Source: a bacterium (lineage in GTDB: Bacteria > SZUA-182 > DTGQ01). From it: a stretch of DNA of 34,441 nt. Of the stretch, positions 1-8,016 are shown piece after piece. The first letter of the stretch is position 1; each line of letters begins with the position of its first letter. A program made the translations under genes and the position numbers. Location of the stretch: NCBI GenBank assembly GCA_023512255.1, contig JAILZY010000031.1:1-34441 (forward strand). Direction: 5' to 3'. The notes under the pieces were generated by a model that did no database searches, had not been told where the DNA came from, and saw only the letters and a list, made by a program, of their open reading frames with translations.

Positions 1-181
1 ATACTATTATCTTTTACCTCAATACCCTTACCCTGCGGCTTATCTCCTCCTCCTAATTTAAACATGGGGAACATCTGCCCTTCAAGCTTTAATCTTGACT
101 CTCAAAGCATAATGCGAGTAAACTAAAAGGGTGCGCTTCTCGGGGGATCCATAGCGTTATAGGGTAGGCATAGCGTTATTT

Positions 182-331
182 AGTAATTTTCCCGCTAAGT
201 AGTTTTTTCGCCAAGCTTCGAGAGCAGATCTAATTGCCCGATCAATTGGAGGGTAATTATCCAACCAATTGGAGGGGCAGACACAAGGTGAGCCGCCCGA
301 ATTGCGCAGCTTTGTTGACGAGAGGACCATT
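182..331 (+). repeat. decayed copy of inverted-repeat element (copy A)
   Basis: The right half aligns by eye with copies at 8146-8262 and 33632-33771: CAATTGGAGGGGCAGAC against CAATTGTAGGTGCGGAC, then TTTGTTGACGAGAGGACCAT against TTTGTTAGCTAGAGGACCAC. The left half keeps only a CCGCTAAGT block and contains an internal CAATTGGAGG duplication. It looks like an old, diverged insertion. Confidence 0.55.
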
Positions 332-399
332 CAGTCAGCCAGTGTTAGTCAAGAAGGCTACTATTTCCGAAAAAATCTTAGAAAAGAGCATCTGCCGTC

Positions 400-425
400 A
401 ATTTAACTCAAGAATTTAACTCAAG
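400..425. repeat. exact 13-bp tandem duplication
   Basis: AATTTAACTCAAG occurs twice with no spacer (400-412 and 413-425). It is one of many short two-copy duplications in the noncoding DNA of this window. Confidence 0.9.
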
Positions 426-490
426 GTTTTTTGCCGGTAAGATACGAAAAACCGGTAAGATAACATGATCACCTGAGTGAGGATAAAGCT

Positions 491-799
491 ATGCACATAG
501 TCCATGTGTTTGCCCACATTAAGCCTGATCAGGTTGAGGCCTTTCGGGCGGCTACCATTGAAAATGCCCGCAGCAGCCTGAAAGAGCCTGGTGTTGCCCG
601 ATTCGATCTTATTCAACAACAGGATGACCCGACGCGGTTTGTCCTGCTTGAGGTATACCGCACTGTGGATGACGCGGCCCGACATAAGGAAACCGCCCAT
701 TATAAAAACTGGCGCGACCGGGTAGCCGAGATGATGGCCGAGCCGCGCACCAGCGTGAAATACTGGAATGCATTTCCTGATGATCAGGGCTGGGGCTAA
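491..799 (+). CDS. antibiotic biosynthesis monooxygenase (ABM)-family protein, quinol monooxygenase-like
   Basis: This 102-residue protein has the size and pattern of the small dimeric ABM ferredoxin-like fold (LsrG/YgiN-like): an initial beta strand ([18 protein letters not shown]), a central [19 protein letters not shown] strand-helix and the typical tail in which HYKNWRD is followed by [16 protein letters not shown]. Members oxidise or rearrange small quinol or carbonyl substrates without a cofactor, and the substrate cannot be told here. A GTGAGGA stretch lies 8-14 bases before the ATG and is a modest ribosome site. The stop is 4 bases before the start of the alcohol dehydrogenase, so the two are almost certainly cotranscribed and may act on the same small carbonyl or aromatic compound (inference). 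Confidence 0.8.
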   Translation: MHIVHVFAHIKPDQVEAFRAATIENARSSLKEPGVARFDLIQQQDDPTRFVLLEVYRTVDDAARHKETAHYKNWRDRVAEMMAEPRTSVKYWNAFPDDQGWG

Positions 800-803
800 A
801 AAC

Positions 804-1958
804 ATGCGGTTTGAGTTTGCCACAGCCACCCGGATTATTTTTGGCCAAGGCAGCATCAATGAGGTAGCTCCACTGGCAGCCAAGCTTGGCCAGCGTGCCC
901 TGCTAGTTACGGGTAAAAACCCAGAGCGAGGCCAGAGGCTCTTTTCTCAATTAAGAGAGCAGCGCATTGATGTTCACCTCTTTCAGGTGCCTGGCGAGCC
1001 AACCACATCCCTGGCGCTTGAGGGCGTGCAGGTTGCCCGCAGAATAGGATGCGATCTGGTGATCGGCCTTGGCGGAGGCAGTGTCCTGGATACGGGCAAG
1101 GTAATCGCTGCCCTCTTGACTAACAGCGGCGAGCTGATGGATTATCTTGAGATTATTGGCCGTGGCCAGCCGCTCACCCGGCCAGCAGCTCCCTATATTG
1201 CCATTCCAACCACTGCCGGAACAGGTGCCGAGGTTGCCTGTAATGCTGTCTTGATCTCACCCGAGCACCGGGTTAAGATCAGTATGCGAAGCCCGCTGAT
1301 GATGGCCAGGCTAGCTGTGGTTGATCCAACCTTAACCTACAGCCTGCCTCCGGCTATTACCGCAAGCAGTGGACTTGATGCCCTGACCCAGCTCATCGAA
1401 CCCTTTGTCTCCTGCCAGGCGAACCCGCTGACAGACAGCCTGTGCCGCGAGGGAATGCAAAGGGTCGCCCGCTCACTGCGCCGAGCCTGTGAGGATGGAA
1501 GTTCACAGGAGAGTCGGGAGGATATGGCCCTGGCCAGTCTCTTTAGCGGCCTAGCTCTGGCTAACGCTAGGCTTGGAGCTGTGCATGGCCTAGCAGGCCC
1601 CCTGGGAGGCATGATCGCGGCTCCCCACGGGATGATTTGCGCCAGGCTGCTGCCTCTGGTCATGGAAGCCAACGTGGCTGCCTGTAAGAGCCGAGCGCCG
1701 AGCGCCACGGCCTTGGCCCGGTACGATGAGGTGGCCAAAATTCTAACCGGAAAGGCTGCGGCCAAAGCCGCTGACGGCATCCTCTGGGTAAGTGAGCTTT
1801 GTACAGCCCTTGGGCTGCCGCGGCTTGGCGAATTTGGCCTAACCGAAGATAACTTGCCAGAAGCAGTAGATAAAGCCCAGCGGGCCAGCAGTATGAAAGG
1901 AAACCCGATTACCTTGACTGCAAAAGAGCTGACCGCGATCTTAAGAAAAGCTCTCTAG
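804..1958 (+). CDS. iron-containing (group III) alcohol dehydrogenase
   Basis: This is an NAD(P)-dependent dehydrogenase of the Fe-ADH / maleylacetate-reductase superfamily, 384 residues, the usual length. The nucleotide-binding GGGSVLDTGK is at residues 90-99 and PTTAGTGAE at 135-143. Of the four usual metal ligands, Asp192, His261 (in VHGLAGPLGG) and His275 (in AAPHGM) are present, but the second position, normally His in GxDAxxHxxE, is Gln196. This may mean a different metal site, loss of metal dependence or a subfamily trait. I chose ATG 804, four bases after the upstream stop, because residues 1-13 then match the family N-terminus (MRFEFATATRIIFG); an in-frame ATG at 768 would lie inside the upstream gene. 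The stop codon lies in a small imperfect tandem duplication. The substrate is unknown. Confidence 0.9.
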   Translation: MRFEFATATRIIFGQGSINEVAPLAAKLGQRALLVTGKNPERGQRLFSQLREQRIDVHLFQVPGEPTTSLALEGVQVARRIGCDLVIGLGGGSVLDTGKVIAALLTNSGELMDYLEIIGRGQPLTRPAAPYIAIPTTAGTGAEVACNAVLISPEHRVKISMRSPLMMARLAVVDPTLTYSLPPAITASSGLDALTQLIEPFVSCQANPLTDSLCREGMQRVARSLRRACEDGSSQESREDMALASLFSGLALANARLGAVHGLAGPLGGMIAAPHGMICARLLPLVMEANVAACKSRAPSATALARYDEVAKILTGKAAAKAADGILWVSELCTALGLPRLGEFGLTEDNLPEAVDKAQRASSMKGNPITLTAKELTAILRKAL

Positions 1959-2020
1959 GAAGAGCTCTCTAAGAAAAACCCTCTACTTCTGAAGCAAGAA
2001 AAACCCTCTACTTCTGAAGG
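1947..2020. repeat. two consecutive tandem duplications across and after the ADH stop codon
   Basis: A near-exact unit containing AGCTCTCTAG is doubled around the stop codon (about 1947-1973). It is followed by a 25-bp unit beginning AAGAAAAACCCTCTAC that is present twice head to tail (1971-1995 and 1996-2020, identical except for the last base). Confidence 0.9.
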
Positions 2021-2193
2021 CCCATATATTCTTTCCCGGATTATTTCCTGCCCTTCTATCCCTTCCTGCTTTTTCCGAAACTGCTTTTGTCTTTATTCTT
2101 CCGCCCCTTACCCCTTCAGTCCGACTCGCCTCTTACCTCTTTTCAGTCTGAATCGCTGGGTGTAGATATGCCCTAAAGCCGTGGATAATTTTT

Positions 2194-2247
2194 CGCTCTT
2201 ATATATCAGACACCATAAACCCTATATCAGAACAACCATAAACCCTC
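2194..2247 (+). repeat. repeat family 2, copy 1 (inverted relative to 13510-13566)
   Basis: The segment starts CGCTCTTATATATCAG and ends ACAACCATAAACCCTC. Its reverse complement recurs at 13510-13566 with only a few substitutions and a 3-base indel. The unit contains an internal direct repeat, CCATAAACCCT twice, separated by an ATATCAGA-type spacer. It has no coding capacity. Confidence 0.85.
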
Positions 2248-2322
2248 AAGCGTAATTTTTTACAAGATTGACTTATCTACATGGGAATTGTTAAGTTTCA
2301 AAAATCGTGTCACAGATTTTAT

Positions 2323-2438
2323 AGTGGTTCTTTCGCTAACAAAGTGCGCAAGCTGGGCGGCCCCAAGGGCCGCCCCTACAATTGATAGCGTAATTGATCC
2401 GCTGCCCACTTGTGTTACCCACTTAGCGAAAAGATCAT
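2323..2438 (-). repeat. inverted-repeat (MITE-like) element, copy B
   Basis: A 116-bp element whose reverse complement matches copies C and D almost base for base, including the core ATTACGCTATCAATTGTAGG. Terminal inverted repeats are AGTGGTTCTTTCGCTAA and, on the other strand at the right end, ATGATCTTTTCGCTAA. Inside it, GGGCGGCCC-CAA-GGGCCGCCC forms a perfect 9-bp hairpin. No open frame, so it would be a non-autonomous element. Confidence 0.85.
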
Positions 2439-2516
2439 TTAGGTTACGATAAATCCTTGACAGATAAGGGAGGTGATGCTATATTTCTAGCACTTAAAGG
2501 GATCGAGGGTAAATTT

Positions 2517-3305
2517 ATGGTGAAAAGTAAAAGTCTGAAGTCCCTGGAGAAGGAATTTCATCACTACTGCCAGACGAGATATTTTTTCCCCTTGGCTAAT
2601 GCCTATCGGCATAATAATAATCTGGACAAATGTATTGAAGTACTTCGGCAAGGTCTGGTGTTTTTCCCTCGCTATTGGGCTGCTCGAGTGGCTCTTGGAC
2701 GCGCCCTTTTTGAGAAGGGCGATTTTGATCAGGCACTAGCAGAGCTAGAAATGGCGGCTGATCATGTTCCGGAAAACCTTCTCCTTCACCGACTGCTGGC
2801 TACCATATATTTTAATCGGGGAGAGTTTCAAAAGGCTGCCCGATACTGCTGGCTGGTTTTATTTGTCAGTCCACAGGATCAGGAATGCTTAAATATTATG
2901 AATAAGATCTTGGAAATTCAAGGCCAGTCCTCGATCCAGGACCAGGACCAAGACCAAGATAAACCTTTCCACCAGGATAAGCCCCTCTTATATCAAGAAG
3001 AGAATTTGGCAGAAGCTCGGAAAGAGAAGAGCGATTCTCCTTCCCCTCCTCCAGAAGAGGAAATCATCACCCCGACAATTGCCGAACTGTATTTGTCGCA
3101 AGGGTTTCGGGACAAGGCGATAGAGATCTATCAACGGCTGCTGGCTGAGCAGCCAGACCGGGACGAGTGGCGAGAGCGGCTCTATGCTATTCAGGGCGAG
3201 GTTGCTCCGGCGCCGAGAGCAAAAATGCAGTCTCAACAAAGTGACAAAATAGTCCAGCAGCTTGAAACCTGGTTGAAGAATATTGAGACCTTAACCATGA
3301 ATTGA
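2517..3305 (+). CDS. tetratricopeptide repeat protein
   Basis: This 262-residue protein has about three N-terminal TPR units (roughly residues 20-125; for example ARVALGRALFEKGDFDQALA and LLATIYFNRGEFQKAARY). A charged low-complexity linker follows (about 133-185, including a QDQDQDQDK run and a proline/glutamate stretch). Then come one further TPR (TIAELYLSQGFRDKAIEIYQ) and a C-terminal helix (VQQLETWLKNIETL). No signal peptide or membrane segment is seen, so it is probably a cytoplasmic scaffold; its partner is unknown. I start it at ATG 2517, preceded by GAGGG with a 7-base spacer, rather than at the TTG at 2457. It lies 39 bases before the M24 peptidase and may head that transcript. Confidence 0.75.
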   Translation: MVKSKSLKSLEKEFHHYCQTRYFFPLANAYRHNNNLDKCIEVLRQGLVFFPRYWAARVALGRALFEKGDFDQALAELEMAADHVPENLLLHRLLATIYFNRGEFQKAARYCWLVLFVSPQDQECLNIMNKILEIQGQSSIQDQDQDQDKPFHQDKPLLYQEENLAEARKEKSDSPSPPPEEEIITPTIAELYLSQGFRDKAIEIYQRLLAEQPDRDEWRERLYAIQGEVAPAPRAKMQSQQSDKIVQQLETWLKNIETLTMN

Positions 3306-3344
3306 TTCTACAGTAGTTGACTGCATTGGGAAAGTGCGGTTTCC

Positions 3345-4448
3345 ATGATTGATTATGCAATTGATTATACATCGAGATATCAACAAGTTATAGCTCAATT
3401 TCCTGGCCAGGATATAGATGCTCTTATGGTAACTAACCCGGTCAACCAAAGATACCTGACCGGCCTGGTGATGAGCGACGCAGAGCTTATTGTGACTCCT
3501 TCAGGGAGCGCCCTGTTTGTCGATTCTCGATATTTCCTTGAGGTTCAAGAGAGCAGACTTCCCTTTGCGCTTGAGGTTGTGCAGTTTGCGGATAAATATC
3601 AATTAATCCCTGGCTGGCTCAGCGATCATAACCTGCATCGGGTTGGGGTTGAAGCCGATTTTGTTGCTTACCATAATTTTGTCTCCTGGCAAGAGAAGAT
3701 TTCTGGTAAGCTTTTCCCTTGCCGGAATATCATTGAAAATATCAGAATGCGCAAAGATGAGACCGAAGTTAAGCTTATCCGCAAGTCAATCGCTATAGTG
3801 GCCGAGATCATCAAAAAAATTCCCGATCTGCTCAACAATTTTTCACAAATTACCGAAAGAGATCTTAGTGTGGAAATTGATTATTTAATGAAAAAAACAG
3901 GAGCAGAGCGGACAGCTTTTGACACTATTGTTGCCTCAGGAGAGCGGGCAGCTATGCCACATGCGCTGCCAACTGGGCGAAAATTGCGAGCTGGCGAGGT
4001 GGTGCTTATTGACCTAGGAGCTGTTTTCGAGGGATATCATTCTGATTTAACCCGCACCTTTTCTCTAGGAGAGGAGTCAGAAGAGGTAAAAGGGCTATTT
4101 CAGATTTTGAAATCAGCTCAACAGGCAGCCATTGATCACATTCGGCCAGGGGTTATGGCCAAAGAGGTCGATGCCGCGGCCAGGCAGGTCATTGAGCAGG
4201 CAGGATATGGTCAGTTTTTTGGGCATGGCACTGGACATGGCGTTGGCCTTGAGATTCATGAGCTACCACGGCTATCTCCTCCCAGTGAGACGGTGCTTGA
4301 GGAAGGTATGATCTTTACCATAGAGCCAGGGATATACTTACCTGGACGGCTGGGCTTGAGGCTTGAAGATATGGTGCTGGTGAGCCAGCAAGGCAGTCAG
4401 ATCCTTACCCAGGCCATACCGAGAGAAATGGGCCTGATTTTAGGCTAA
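3345..4448 (+). CDS. pepP: M24-family Xaa-Pro aminopeptidase
   Basis: A cytoplasmic dinuclear-metal peptidase that removes residues N-terminal to proline; 367 residues, normal for the short PepP/PepQ type. The N-terminal creatinase-like domain (about 1-135) has the ALMVTNPVNQRYLTG strand-turn. The pita-bread domain carries all five expected metal ligands: Asp223 and Asp234 (LIDLGAVFEGYHSDLTRTF), His298 (GHGTGHGVGLEIHE), Glu327 (FTIEPGIY) and Glu341 (LRLEDMVLV). Only a weak ribosome site is seen before ATG 3345. In many deltaproteobacteria this gene is followed by efp and then accB-accC; here only a 64-base gap separates it from accB, so efp has been lost or moved. The gene symbol is by family resemblance. 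Confidence 0.88.
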   Translation: MIDYAIDYTSRYQQVIAQFPGQDIDALMVTNPVNQRYLTGLVMSDAELIVTPSGSALFVDSRYFLEVQESRLPFALEVVQFADKYQLIPGWLSDHNLHRVGVEADFVAYHNFVSWQEKISGKLFPCRNIIENIRMRKDETEVKLIRKSIAIVAEIIKKIPDLLNNFSQITERDLSVEIDYLMKKTGAERTAFDTIVASGERAAMPHALPTGRKLRAGEVVLIDLGAVFEGYHSDLTRTFSLGEESEEVKGLFQILKSAQQAAIDHIRPGVMAKEVDAAARQVIEQAGYGQFFGHGTGHGVGLEIHELPRLSPPSETVLEEGMIFTIEPGIYLPGRLGLRLEDMVLVSQQGSQILTQAIPREMGLILG

Positions 4449-4512
4449 GGCAAGATAGGGGAGCAAGGGTTTTTAAAAAAATTCTTTGAGCATTTGAGCA
4501 AAAGAGAAACAG

Positions 4513-4944
4513 ATGGACATTCAGAAAATTGAACAGATTTTGAATCTTATTGAGAAAACAAATTTTGTCGAGGTTGAGATAGAAGAAGCCGGCTTTCGGA
4601 TTAAAGCTCGTCGGGCTAACGGCCTGGCCGCGCCTAGGTCAGAGATTAAACCGGAATCTGGGGCTAAGGTGGCTGCAAAAGATATAGTCAGCGAAACTGA
4701 CAATTGTTTCATTACCCGATCGCCCCTAGTTGGAACCTTTTATCGGGCTCCCTCACCCAATGCTACCCCTTTTGTTGAGGTAGGAGATGTGGTTAAAAAA
4801 GGGCAGGTGCTGTGTATTATCGAGGCCATGAAACTGATGAACGAGGTTGAAGCTGAGGTAGATGGGAAGATTGTTTCTATATTTGTTGAAAATGCCCAGC
4901 CGGTCGAATACGGCGAGCCACTATTTCTGATTCAAAAAAGTTGA
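4513..4944 (+). CDS. accB: acetyl-CoA carboxylase biotin carboxyl carrier protein
   Basis: The 143-residue carrier subunit of acetyl-CoA carboxylase, which shuttles carboxylated biotin between biotin carboxylase and carboxyltransferase in the first step of fatty acid synthesis. It has a helical N-terminal segment (MDIQKIEQILNLIEKTNF), a linker (about 38-65) and a biotinyl domain (about 66-143) with SPLVGTFYRAPSP, the AccB 'thumb' loop, and EAMKLMNEVEAE, where Lys107 is the biotinylation site. It ends 34 bases before accC, so the pair is cotranscribed. The ribosome site is weak (AAAAGAGAAAC). Confidence 0.95.
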   Translation: MDIQKIEQILNLIEKTNFVEVEIEEAGFRIKARRANGLAAPRSEIKPESGAKVAAKDIVSETDNCFITRSPLVGTFYRAPSPNATPFVEVGDVVKKGQVLCIIEAMKLMNEVEAEVDGKIVSIFVENAQPVEYGEPLFLIQKS

Positions 4945-4978
4945 ATTCCTGCTGTGTAAGTGAGGACCTTGACTATTC

Positions 4979-6319
4979 ATGTTTTCAAAGATCCTAATTG
5001 CTAACCGGGGAGAGATTGCCCTGAGGATTATCCGAGCGTGCAAGGAACTCGGCATTCAAACCGTAGCTATCTATTCTGAAACCGATGCTAACTCCTTGCA
5101 TGTTAAATTCGCTGATGAAGCTATCTGCATCGGCCCGGCGGAAGCATACAAGAGCTATTTGAATATTCCATCTATTATCAGCGCGGCTGAAATTACCGAT
5201 GCGGAGGCTATTCACCCAGGGTATGGATTTTTATCCGAGAATCATCGGTTTGTAGAAATATGCGAAACCTGCAAAATCAAGTTTATTGGTCCCAGCCTAG
5301 AGAGCATCAAGCAGATGGGAGATAAGGCCCGAGCCAGGCAGATTATGGAAGCAGCCGGAATTCCGGTTATTCCAGGCAGTGGGAAGGCGGTCGAAACCGA
5401 TGTCGAGGCCTTTGAAATTGCTAATCAAATTGGATTTCCAGTGATTATTAAAGCGGCTGGTGGAGGAGGAGGCCGAGGGATGCGGGTGGTCCACACTGAG
5501 GCCAGTTTTTTAAACGCCTTTATGACCGCCCAGGCTGAAGCCATCAGCTCTTTTGATAATCCCAAGCTTTATATAGAAAAGCTCATTGAGCGGCCAAGGC
5601 ATATCGAGTTCCAAGTACTCGGTGATCATTATGGAAACATTGTTCATCTCGGAGAGAGGGAGTGCTCCATTCAGAGGCGGTATCAAAAACTGATTGAAGA
5701 ATCTCCCTCAGTCTGTTTGACCCCTAGGTTGCGGGGGAAAATGGGCGAAGCCGCGATCAATGCTGCCAAGGCGGTAAATTATTACAGCAGCGGCACGATA
5801 GAATTTCTTCTCGACAAGAATGATAATTTTTATTTCATGGAGATGAACACCAGAATCCAAGTTGAACATCCGGTCACTGAGATGGTTACTGGAGTTGACC
5901 TCATCAAAGAACAGATAAAGGTGGCTGCGGGAGAAAAGCTGTCCTTTTCCCAGGAGGATATCAAGATCAGAGGCCATGCTATCGAATGTCGGATTAATGC
6001 TGAAAATCCTCGCTCATTTATCCCCTGCCCGGGGACGATCACCAGCTTCCATTTGCCAGGGGGGCCAGGGATAAGGGTAGATACGGCTGCTTATCTCAAT
6101 TGTAAAATATCTTCCTATTATGACTCTTTGATTGCTAAATTGATCGCTTACGGCAATAGCCGGCAGGAGGCGATCTGCAGGATGCAAAGGGCTCTTGAGG
6201 AATTTATTATCGAGGGAATTGAGACCACAATTCCTTTCCACATCGAAATGATGAAGAATAAGGATTTTATTGATGGAAATATAGATACAGATTTTTTGCG
6301 TCGATTAAATGTCAATTAA
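4979..6319 (+). CDS. accC: acetyl-CoA carboxylase, biotin carboxylase subunit
   Basis: An ATP-grasp enzyme that carboxylates the biotin on AccB; 446 residues, the family norm. Visible landmarks are the N-terminal [20 protein letters not shown], Lys116 (in MGDKARAR), the glycine-rich ATP loop [13 protein letters not shown] (about 159-171), [16 protein letters not shown] and the catalytic segment [15 protein letters not shown] (Glu288, Arg292 and Glu296, the same numbering as E. coli AccC). The final codons and stop lie inside a perfect 26-bp tandem duplication (6302-6353), so the second unit is a copy of the gene's own 3' end outside the reading frame. The carboxyltransferase genes (accA, accD) are not in the window. 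Confidence 0.96.
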   Translation: MFSKILIANRGEIALRIIRACKELGIQTVAIYSETDANSLHVKFADEAICIGPAEAYKSYLNIPSIISAAEITDAEAIHPGYGFLSENHRFVEICETCKIKFIGPSLESIKQMGDKARARQIMEAAGIPVIPGSGKAVETDVEAFEIANQIGFPVIIKAAGGGGGRGMRVVHTEASFLNAFMTAQAEAISSFDNPKLYIEKLIERPRHIEFQVLGDHYGNIVHLGERECSIQRRYQKLIEESPSVCLTPRLRGKMGEAAINAAKAVNYYSSGTIEFLLDKNDNFYFMEMNTRIQVEHPVTEMVTGVDLIKEQIKVAAGEKLSFSQEDIKIRGHAIECRINAENPRSFIPCPGTITSFHLPGGPGIRVDTAAYLNCKISSYYDSLIAKLIAYGNSRQEAICRMQRALEEFIIEGIETTIPFHIEMMKNKDFIDGNIDTDFLRRLNVN

Positions 6320-6353
6320 AAACCTATCGATTAAATGTCAATTAAAAACCTAT
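6302..6353. repeat. exact 26-bp tandem duplication spanning the accC stop codon
   Basis: The unit beginning CGATTAAATGTCAATTAAAA occurs at 6302-6327 and again at 6328-6353 without a mismatch. The accC stop (TAA, 6317-6319) is inside the first unit. Confidence 0.95.
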
Positions 6354-6383
6354 AAGTAGAATAAGCAGGAGGAATTATTAGGT

Positions 6384-6746
6384 ATGATTAGTGCAGAGGA
6401 CCTGGCGGCTATTAAAAAAGAGCTACTGAAGGAACGAGCTCGAATTCTTGCTGCCGGAGATAAAACCATTGAAGATGGTTTGCAGCAAAACCCTGAAGAT
6501 TTGCCGGATTTTGCTGACCAATCTTCATTTGAATCAGATCGAAATTTTATGCTGAGAATGCGGGATAGGGAGCGAAAGCTCTTGGCTAAAATTGACCAGG
6601 CTCTAGAGCGCATTGAAGATGGAACGTTCGGAATATGTGATAATTGTGGAGAAGAGATAGGATTAAAACGTCTTATCGCTCGACCAGTAGTAACGCTCTG
6701 TGTTCATTGCAAGGAGCTGCAGGAGAAGCAGGAAAAATTTCTTTGA
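6384..6746 (+). CDS. DksA/TraR-type C4 zinc-finger regulator
   Basis: A 120-residue RNA-polymerase secondary-channel type protein: a coiled-coil N-terminal half (about 1-75) with the tip segment PDFADQSSFESDRN, a TFGICDNCGEEIG zinc knuckle, and a second pair in LCVHCK; the zinc ligands are Cys85, Cys88, Cys106 and Cys109. The family (with ppGpp in DksA) adjusts transcription of ribosomal and amino-acid genes. The tip carries acidic residues but not an obvious textbook DxxDxA, so I do not call it DksA proper. An AGGAGG lies 11 bases before ATG 6384. It follows accC by 64 bases and is probably on the same transcript. Confidence 0.88.
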   Translation: MISAEDLAAIKKELLKERARILAAGDKTIEDGLQQNPEDLPDFADQSSFESDRNFMLRMRDRERKLLAKIDQALERIEDGTFGICDNCGEEIGLKRLIARPVVTLCVHCKELQEKQEKFL

Positions 6747-6808
6747 TCCCTTGCCAATCTTTATCTTACTTTATCTTAATCTTAGGTGATCTTAAGCGCG
6801 AAAAAGCG

Positions 6809-7045
6809 CTACCTGCAACTGCTGCAATTTCTGCTGGTGCAGGTGCCACAGCCACTTGAGGAAGATGGCCTCATCTGAGGATTAGAATCCTTCCCCCGCG
6901 AAAATTTCGTGCCAAAGGTTGACAGTTGTTTGTTCAAATGACAGCTCTTACAGTAAGGACAGACAACTGCCTCCTTTTGGCTTATGCTCACAAGCTGTTC
7001 AAAATTTTGATGGCAATCCAGGCATTCGTATTCATAAATCGGCAT
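6809..7045 (-). CDS. FmdB-family zinc-ribbon protein
   Basis: A 78-residue small protein with the characteristic opening MPIYEYECLDCHQNFEQL and a CxxC...CxxC knuckle (CLDC and CPYC), followed by a flexible serine/glycine/cysteine-rich tail ending in several CxxC-like pairs. The family is annotated as putative regulators (FmdB, formamidase operon), with no established biochemical role. It is convergent with the DksA/TraR gene, 62 bases apart. A GGAAA run 7 bases before the ATG is a weak ribosome site. Confidence 0.85.
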   Translation of the reverse strand: MPIYEYECLDCHQNFEQLVSISQKEAVVCPYCKSCHLNKQLSTFGTKFSRGKDSNPQMRPSSSSGCGTCTSRNCSSCR

Positions 7046-7387
7046 CGGACTATTTCCTTTTTTCTAGGTGAATCTCTTCAATTAAGTGGCCAAAAACTTA
7101 CACCAGTGGCCACATCGCGGCTCATCGCTATTTCGGCGATCCCTAAAACAATCAAGCGAAAACAATCATCGGCCTTCAAACCCCGAGGCCTCTGCTTTTG
7201 CTCTCTAGAGCTGTTTTCTAGCCTTCTATATTATACGAATTCGACCGCAATAGCAAGACGCAAGATAGCGAGCAGAGCGGATGTTTCCGCCCTTTTCCCT
7301 CCCTCAGAAGTTGGCCAGCCCGCAGGGCTTTGTGATTATTCTTAGTGATTATTAGATTTGGTGATTATTAGATAGCGAGAGGACCAG
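7046..7387. other. 342-bp intergenic region
   Basis: No gene is seen; the 139-codon plus-strand frame (6926-7345) begins antisense to the FmdB gene and resembles nothing. It holds a duplicated GTGATTATTAGAT (7345-7357 and 7361-7373) and a lone block TAGCGAGAGGACCA (about 7373-7386) that matches the right end of the inverted-repeat element, possibly a solo remnant. Confidence 0.5.
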
Positions 7388-7813
7388 TTAGATAAACTCG
7401 ACAGCCAAGTCAAGTGAGCCGGCCCACTTTTGAGCGTAGCTCTTAATAATTTGCCTTTGAAATTGTTTCCACTTTTGGCAACATTCATCATACTGTTCGA
7501 TAATCTCAGCAAACTTTCTGATTGGTCCCCGATGCATTAGAGCCTCTTCCAGTCTGTCGCGAATGCCTTCATCTTCAACTGATTTCAAAAAATTTTCTCG
7601 TATTTTAAGCACTTCTTCCGGAGGCAGTGGATCAATTTTCACGAAACGTTCAGGATCGTTATAATCTATCTGTGAAATTGTCTCATCAGCACAATAGTCC
7701 TCAGAGACTTTTATGACCTCGCCGTTTAATCTATCTAGGTAATAGAAGATACCTTCAGCCTCGCTCTCAAAGGCTTCGATCAAATCGGCGAGCTCGACGC
7801 ACAGCTTTCTCAT
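7388..7813 (-). CDS. UPF0158-like protein of unknown function
   Basis: A cytoplasmic protein of 141 residues. The layout resembles UPF0158: an N-terminal helix (LADLIEAFE), then FYYLDRLNGEVIKVSED, an acidic/proline segment ending in PERFVKIDPLPPEE, then helices with IRDRLEEALMHRGPIRKFAE and a C-terminal helix with conserved tryptophan (KWKQFQRQIIKSYAQKW). No enzymatic function is known for the family. The longer frame to 7870 starts at TTG with no ribosome site; I prefer ATG 7813, which has G-rich sequence (GGGGGCTGGAG) just upstream, although the spacing is not ideal. Confidence 0.75.
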   Translation of the reverse strand: MRKLCVELADLIEAFESEAEGIFYYLDRLNGEVIKVSEDYCADETISQIDYNDPERFVKIDPLPPEEVLKIRENFLKSVEDEGIRDRLEEALMHRGPIRKFAEIIEQYDECCQKWKQFQRQIIKSYAQKWAGSLDLAVEFI

Positions 7814-7914
7814 AACTCCAGCCCCCTTTTTTATTCCCTTCCCTGATAAGCAGTGAGATAGATTATCCAAGATAGAAAATTATGATGAAGGAGAAATATT
7901 TCACACTATATCCC

Positions 7915-8016
7915 TTACGAGATTCCCTCTTTAATAAGTTTCGGAATAATACCCCAGAGCTCATCATTAAAATAAGGCTTATTGGAGGAGAAATTCCTTA
8001 TGCAATTTGTAACTCC
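7915..8016 (-). pseudogene. unidentified 3'-end coding remnant
   Basis: A 33-codon minus-strand frame with no start codon and an in-frame stop immediately upstream. It reads like a genuine protein C-terminus: NKPYFNDELWGIIPKLIKEG then IS and a stop. The KP(Y/F)xxxELWxII pattern recalls the final helix of a response-regulator receiver domain, which would fit the histidine kinase gene nearby, but the match is loose. An overlapping plus-strand frame of 49 codons (7882-8031) looks less protein-like. Confidence 0.3.

Larger units (their letters stand above)
1..490. other. gene-free left edge
   Basis: No convincing gene is visible here. The 61-codon frame at 234-419 lies mostly inside a repeat-like stretch and has no family resemblance. 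The segment holds a decayed copy of the inverted-repeat element (182-331), the imperfect repeat CATAGCGTTAT near 150-175, and an exact 13-bp tandem duplication (400-425). A third near-repeat, CCGGTAAGATA, occurs at 434 and 452. It probably serves as upstream region for the gene at 491. Confidence 0.6.
1959..2516. other. 558-bp intergenic region rich in repeats
   Basis: No gene is visible. In order it holds the tandem duplications (to 2020), a markedly pyrimidine-rich tract on the plus strand (about 2030-2155), repeat family 2 (2194-2247) and an inverted-repeat element copy (2323-2438). A TTG-initiated in-frame extension of the next gene from 2457 was not accepted because it has no ribosome site. 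Confidence 0.7.

Noticed and set aside
416-883. 155-codon minus-strand frame across the ABM gene
   Set aside because: Shadow of the plus-strand gene, which matches a known family.
2194-2247. Pair of CCATAAACCCT repeats as a possible operator or CRISPR remnant
   Set aside because: Only two units, and the whole segment recurs inverted at 13510, so it is better explained as a dispersed repeat.
6795-6810. AGCGC-GAAAAA-GCGCT hairpin between dksA-like and fmdB-like genes as terminator
   Set aside because: Stem of only five pairs, overlaps the fmdB-like stop and lacks a T tract.
6926-7345. 139-codon plus-strand frame
   Set aside because: Begins antisense to the FmdB-family gene and runs into repeats; no family pattern and no ribosome site.
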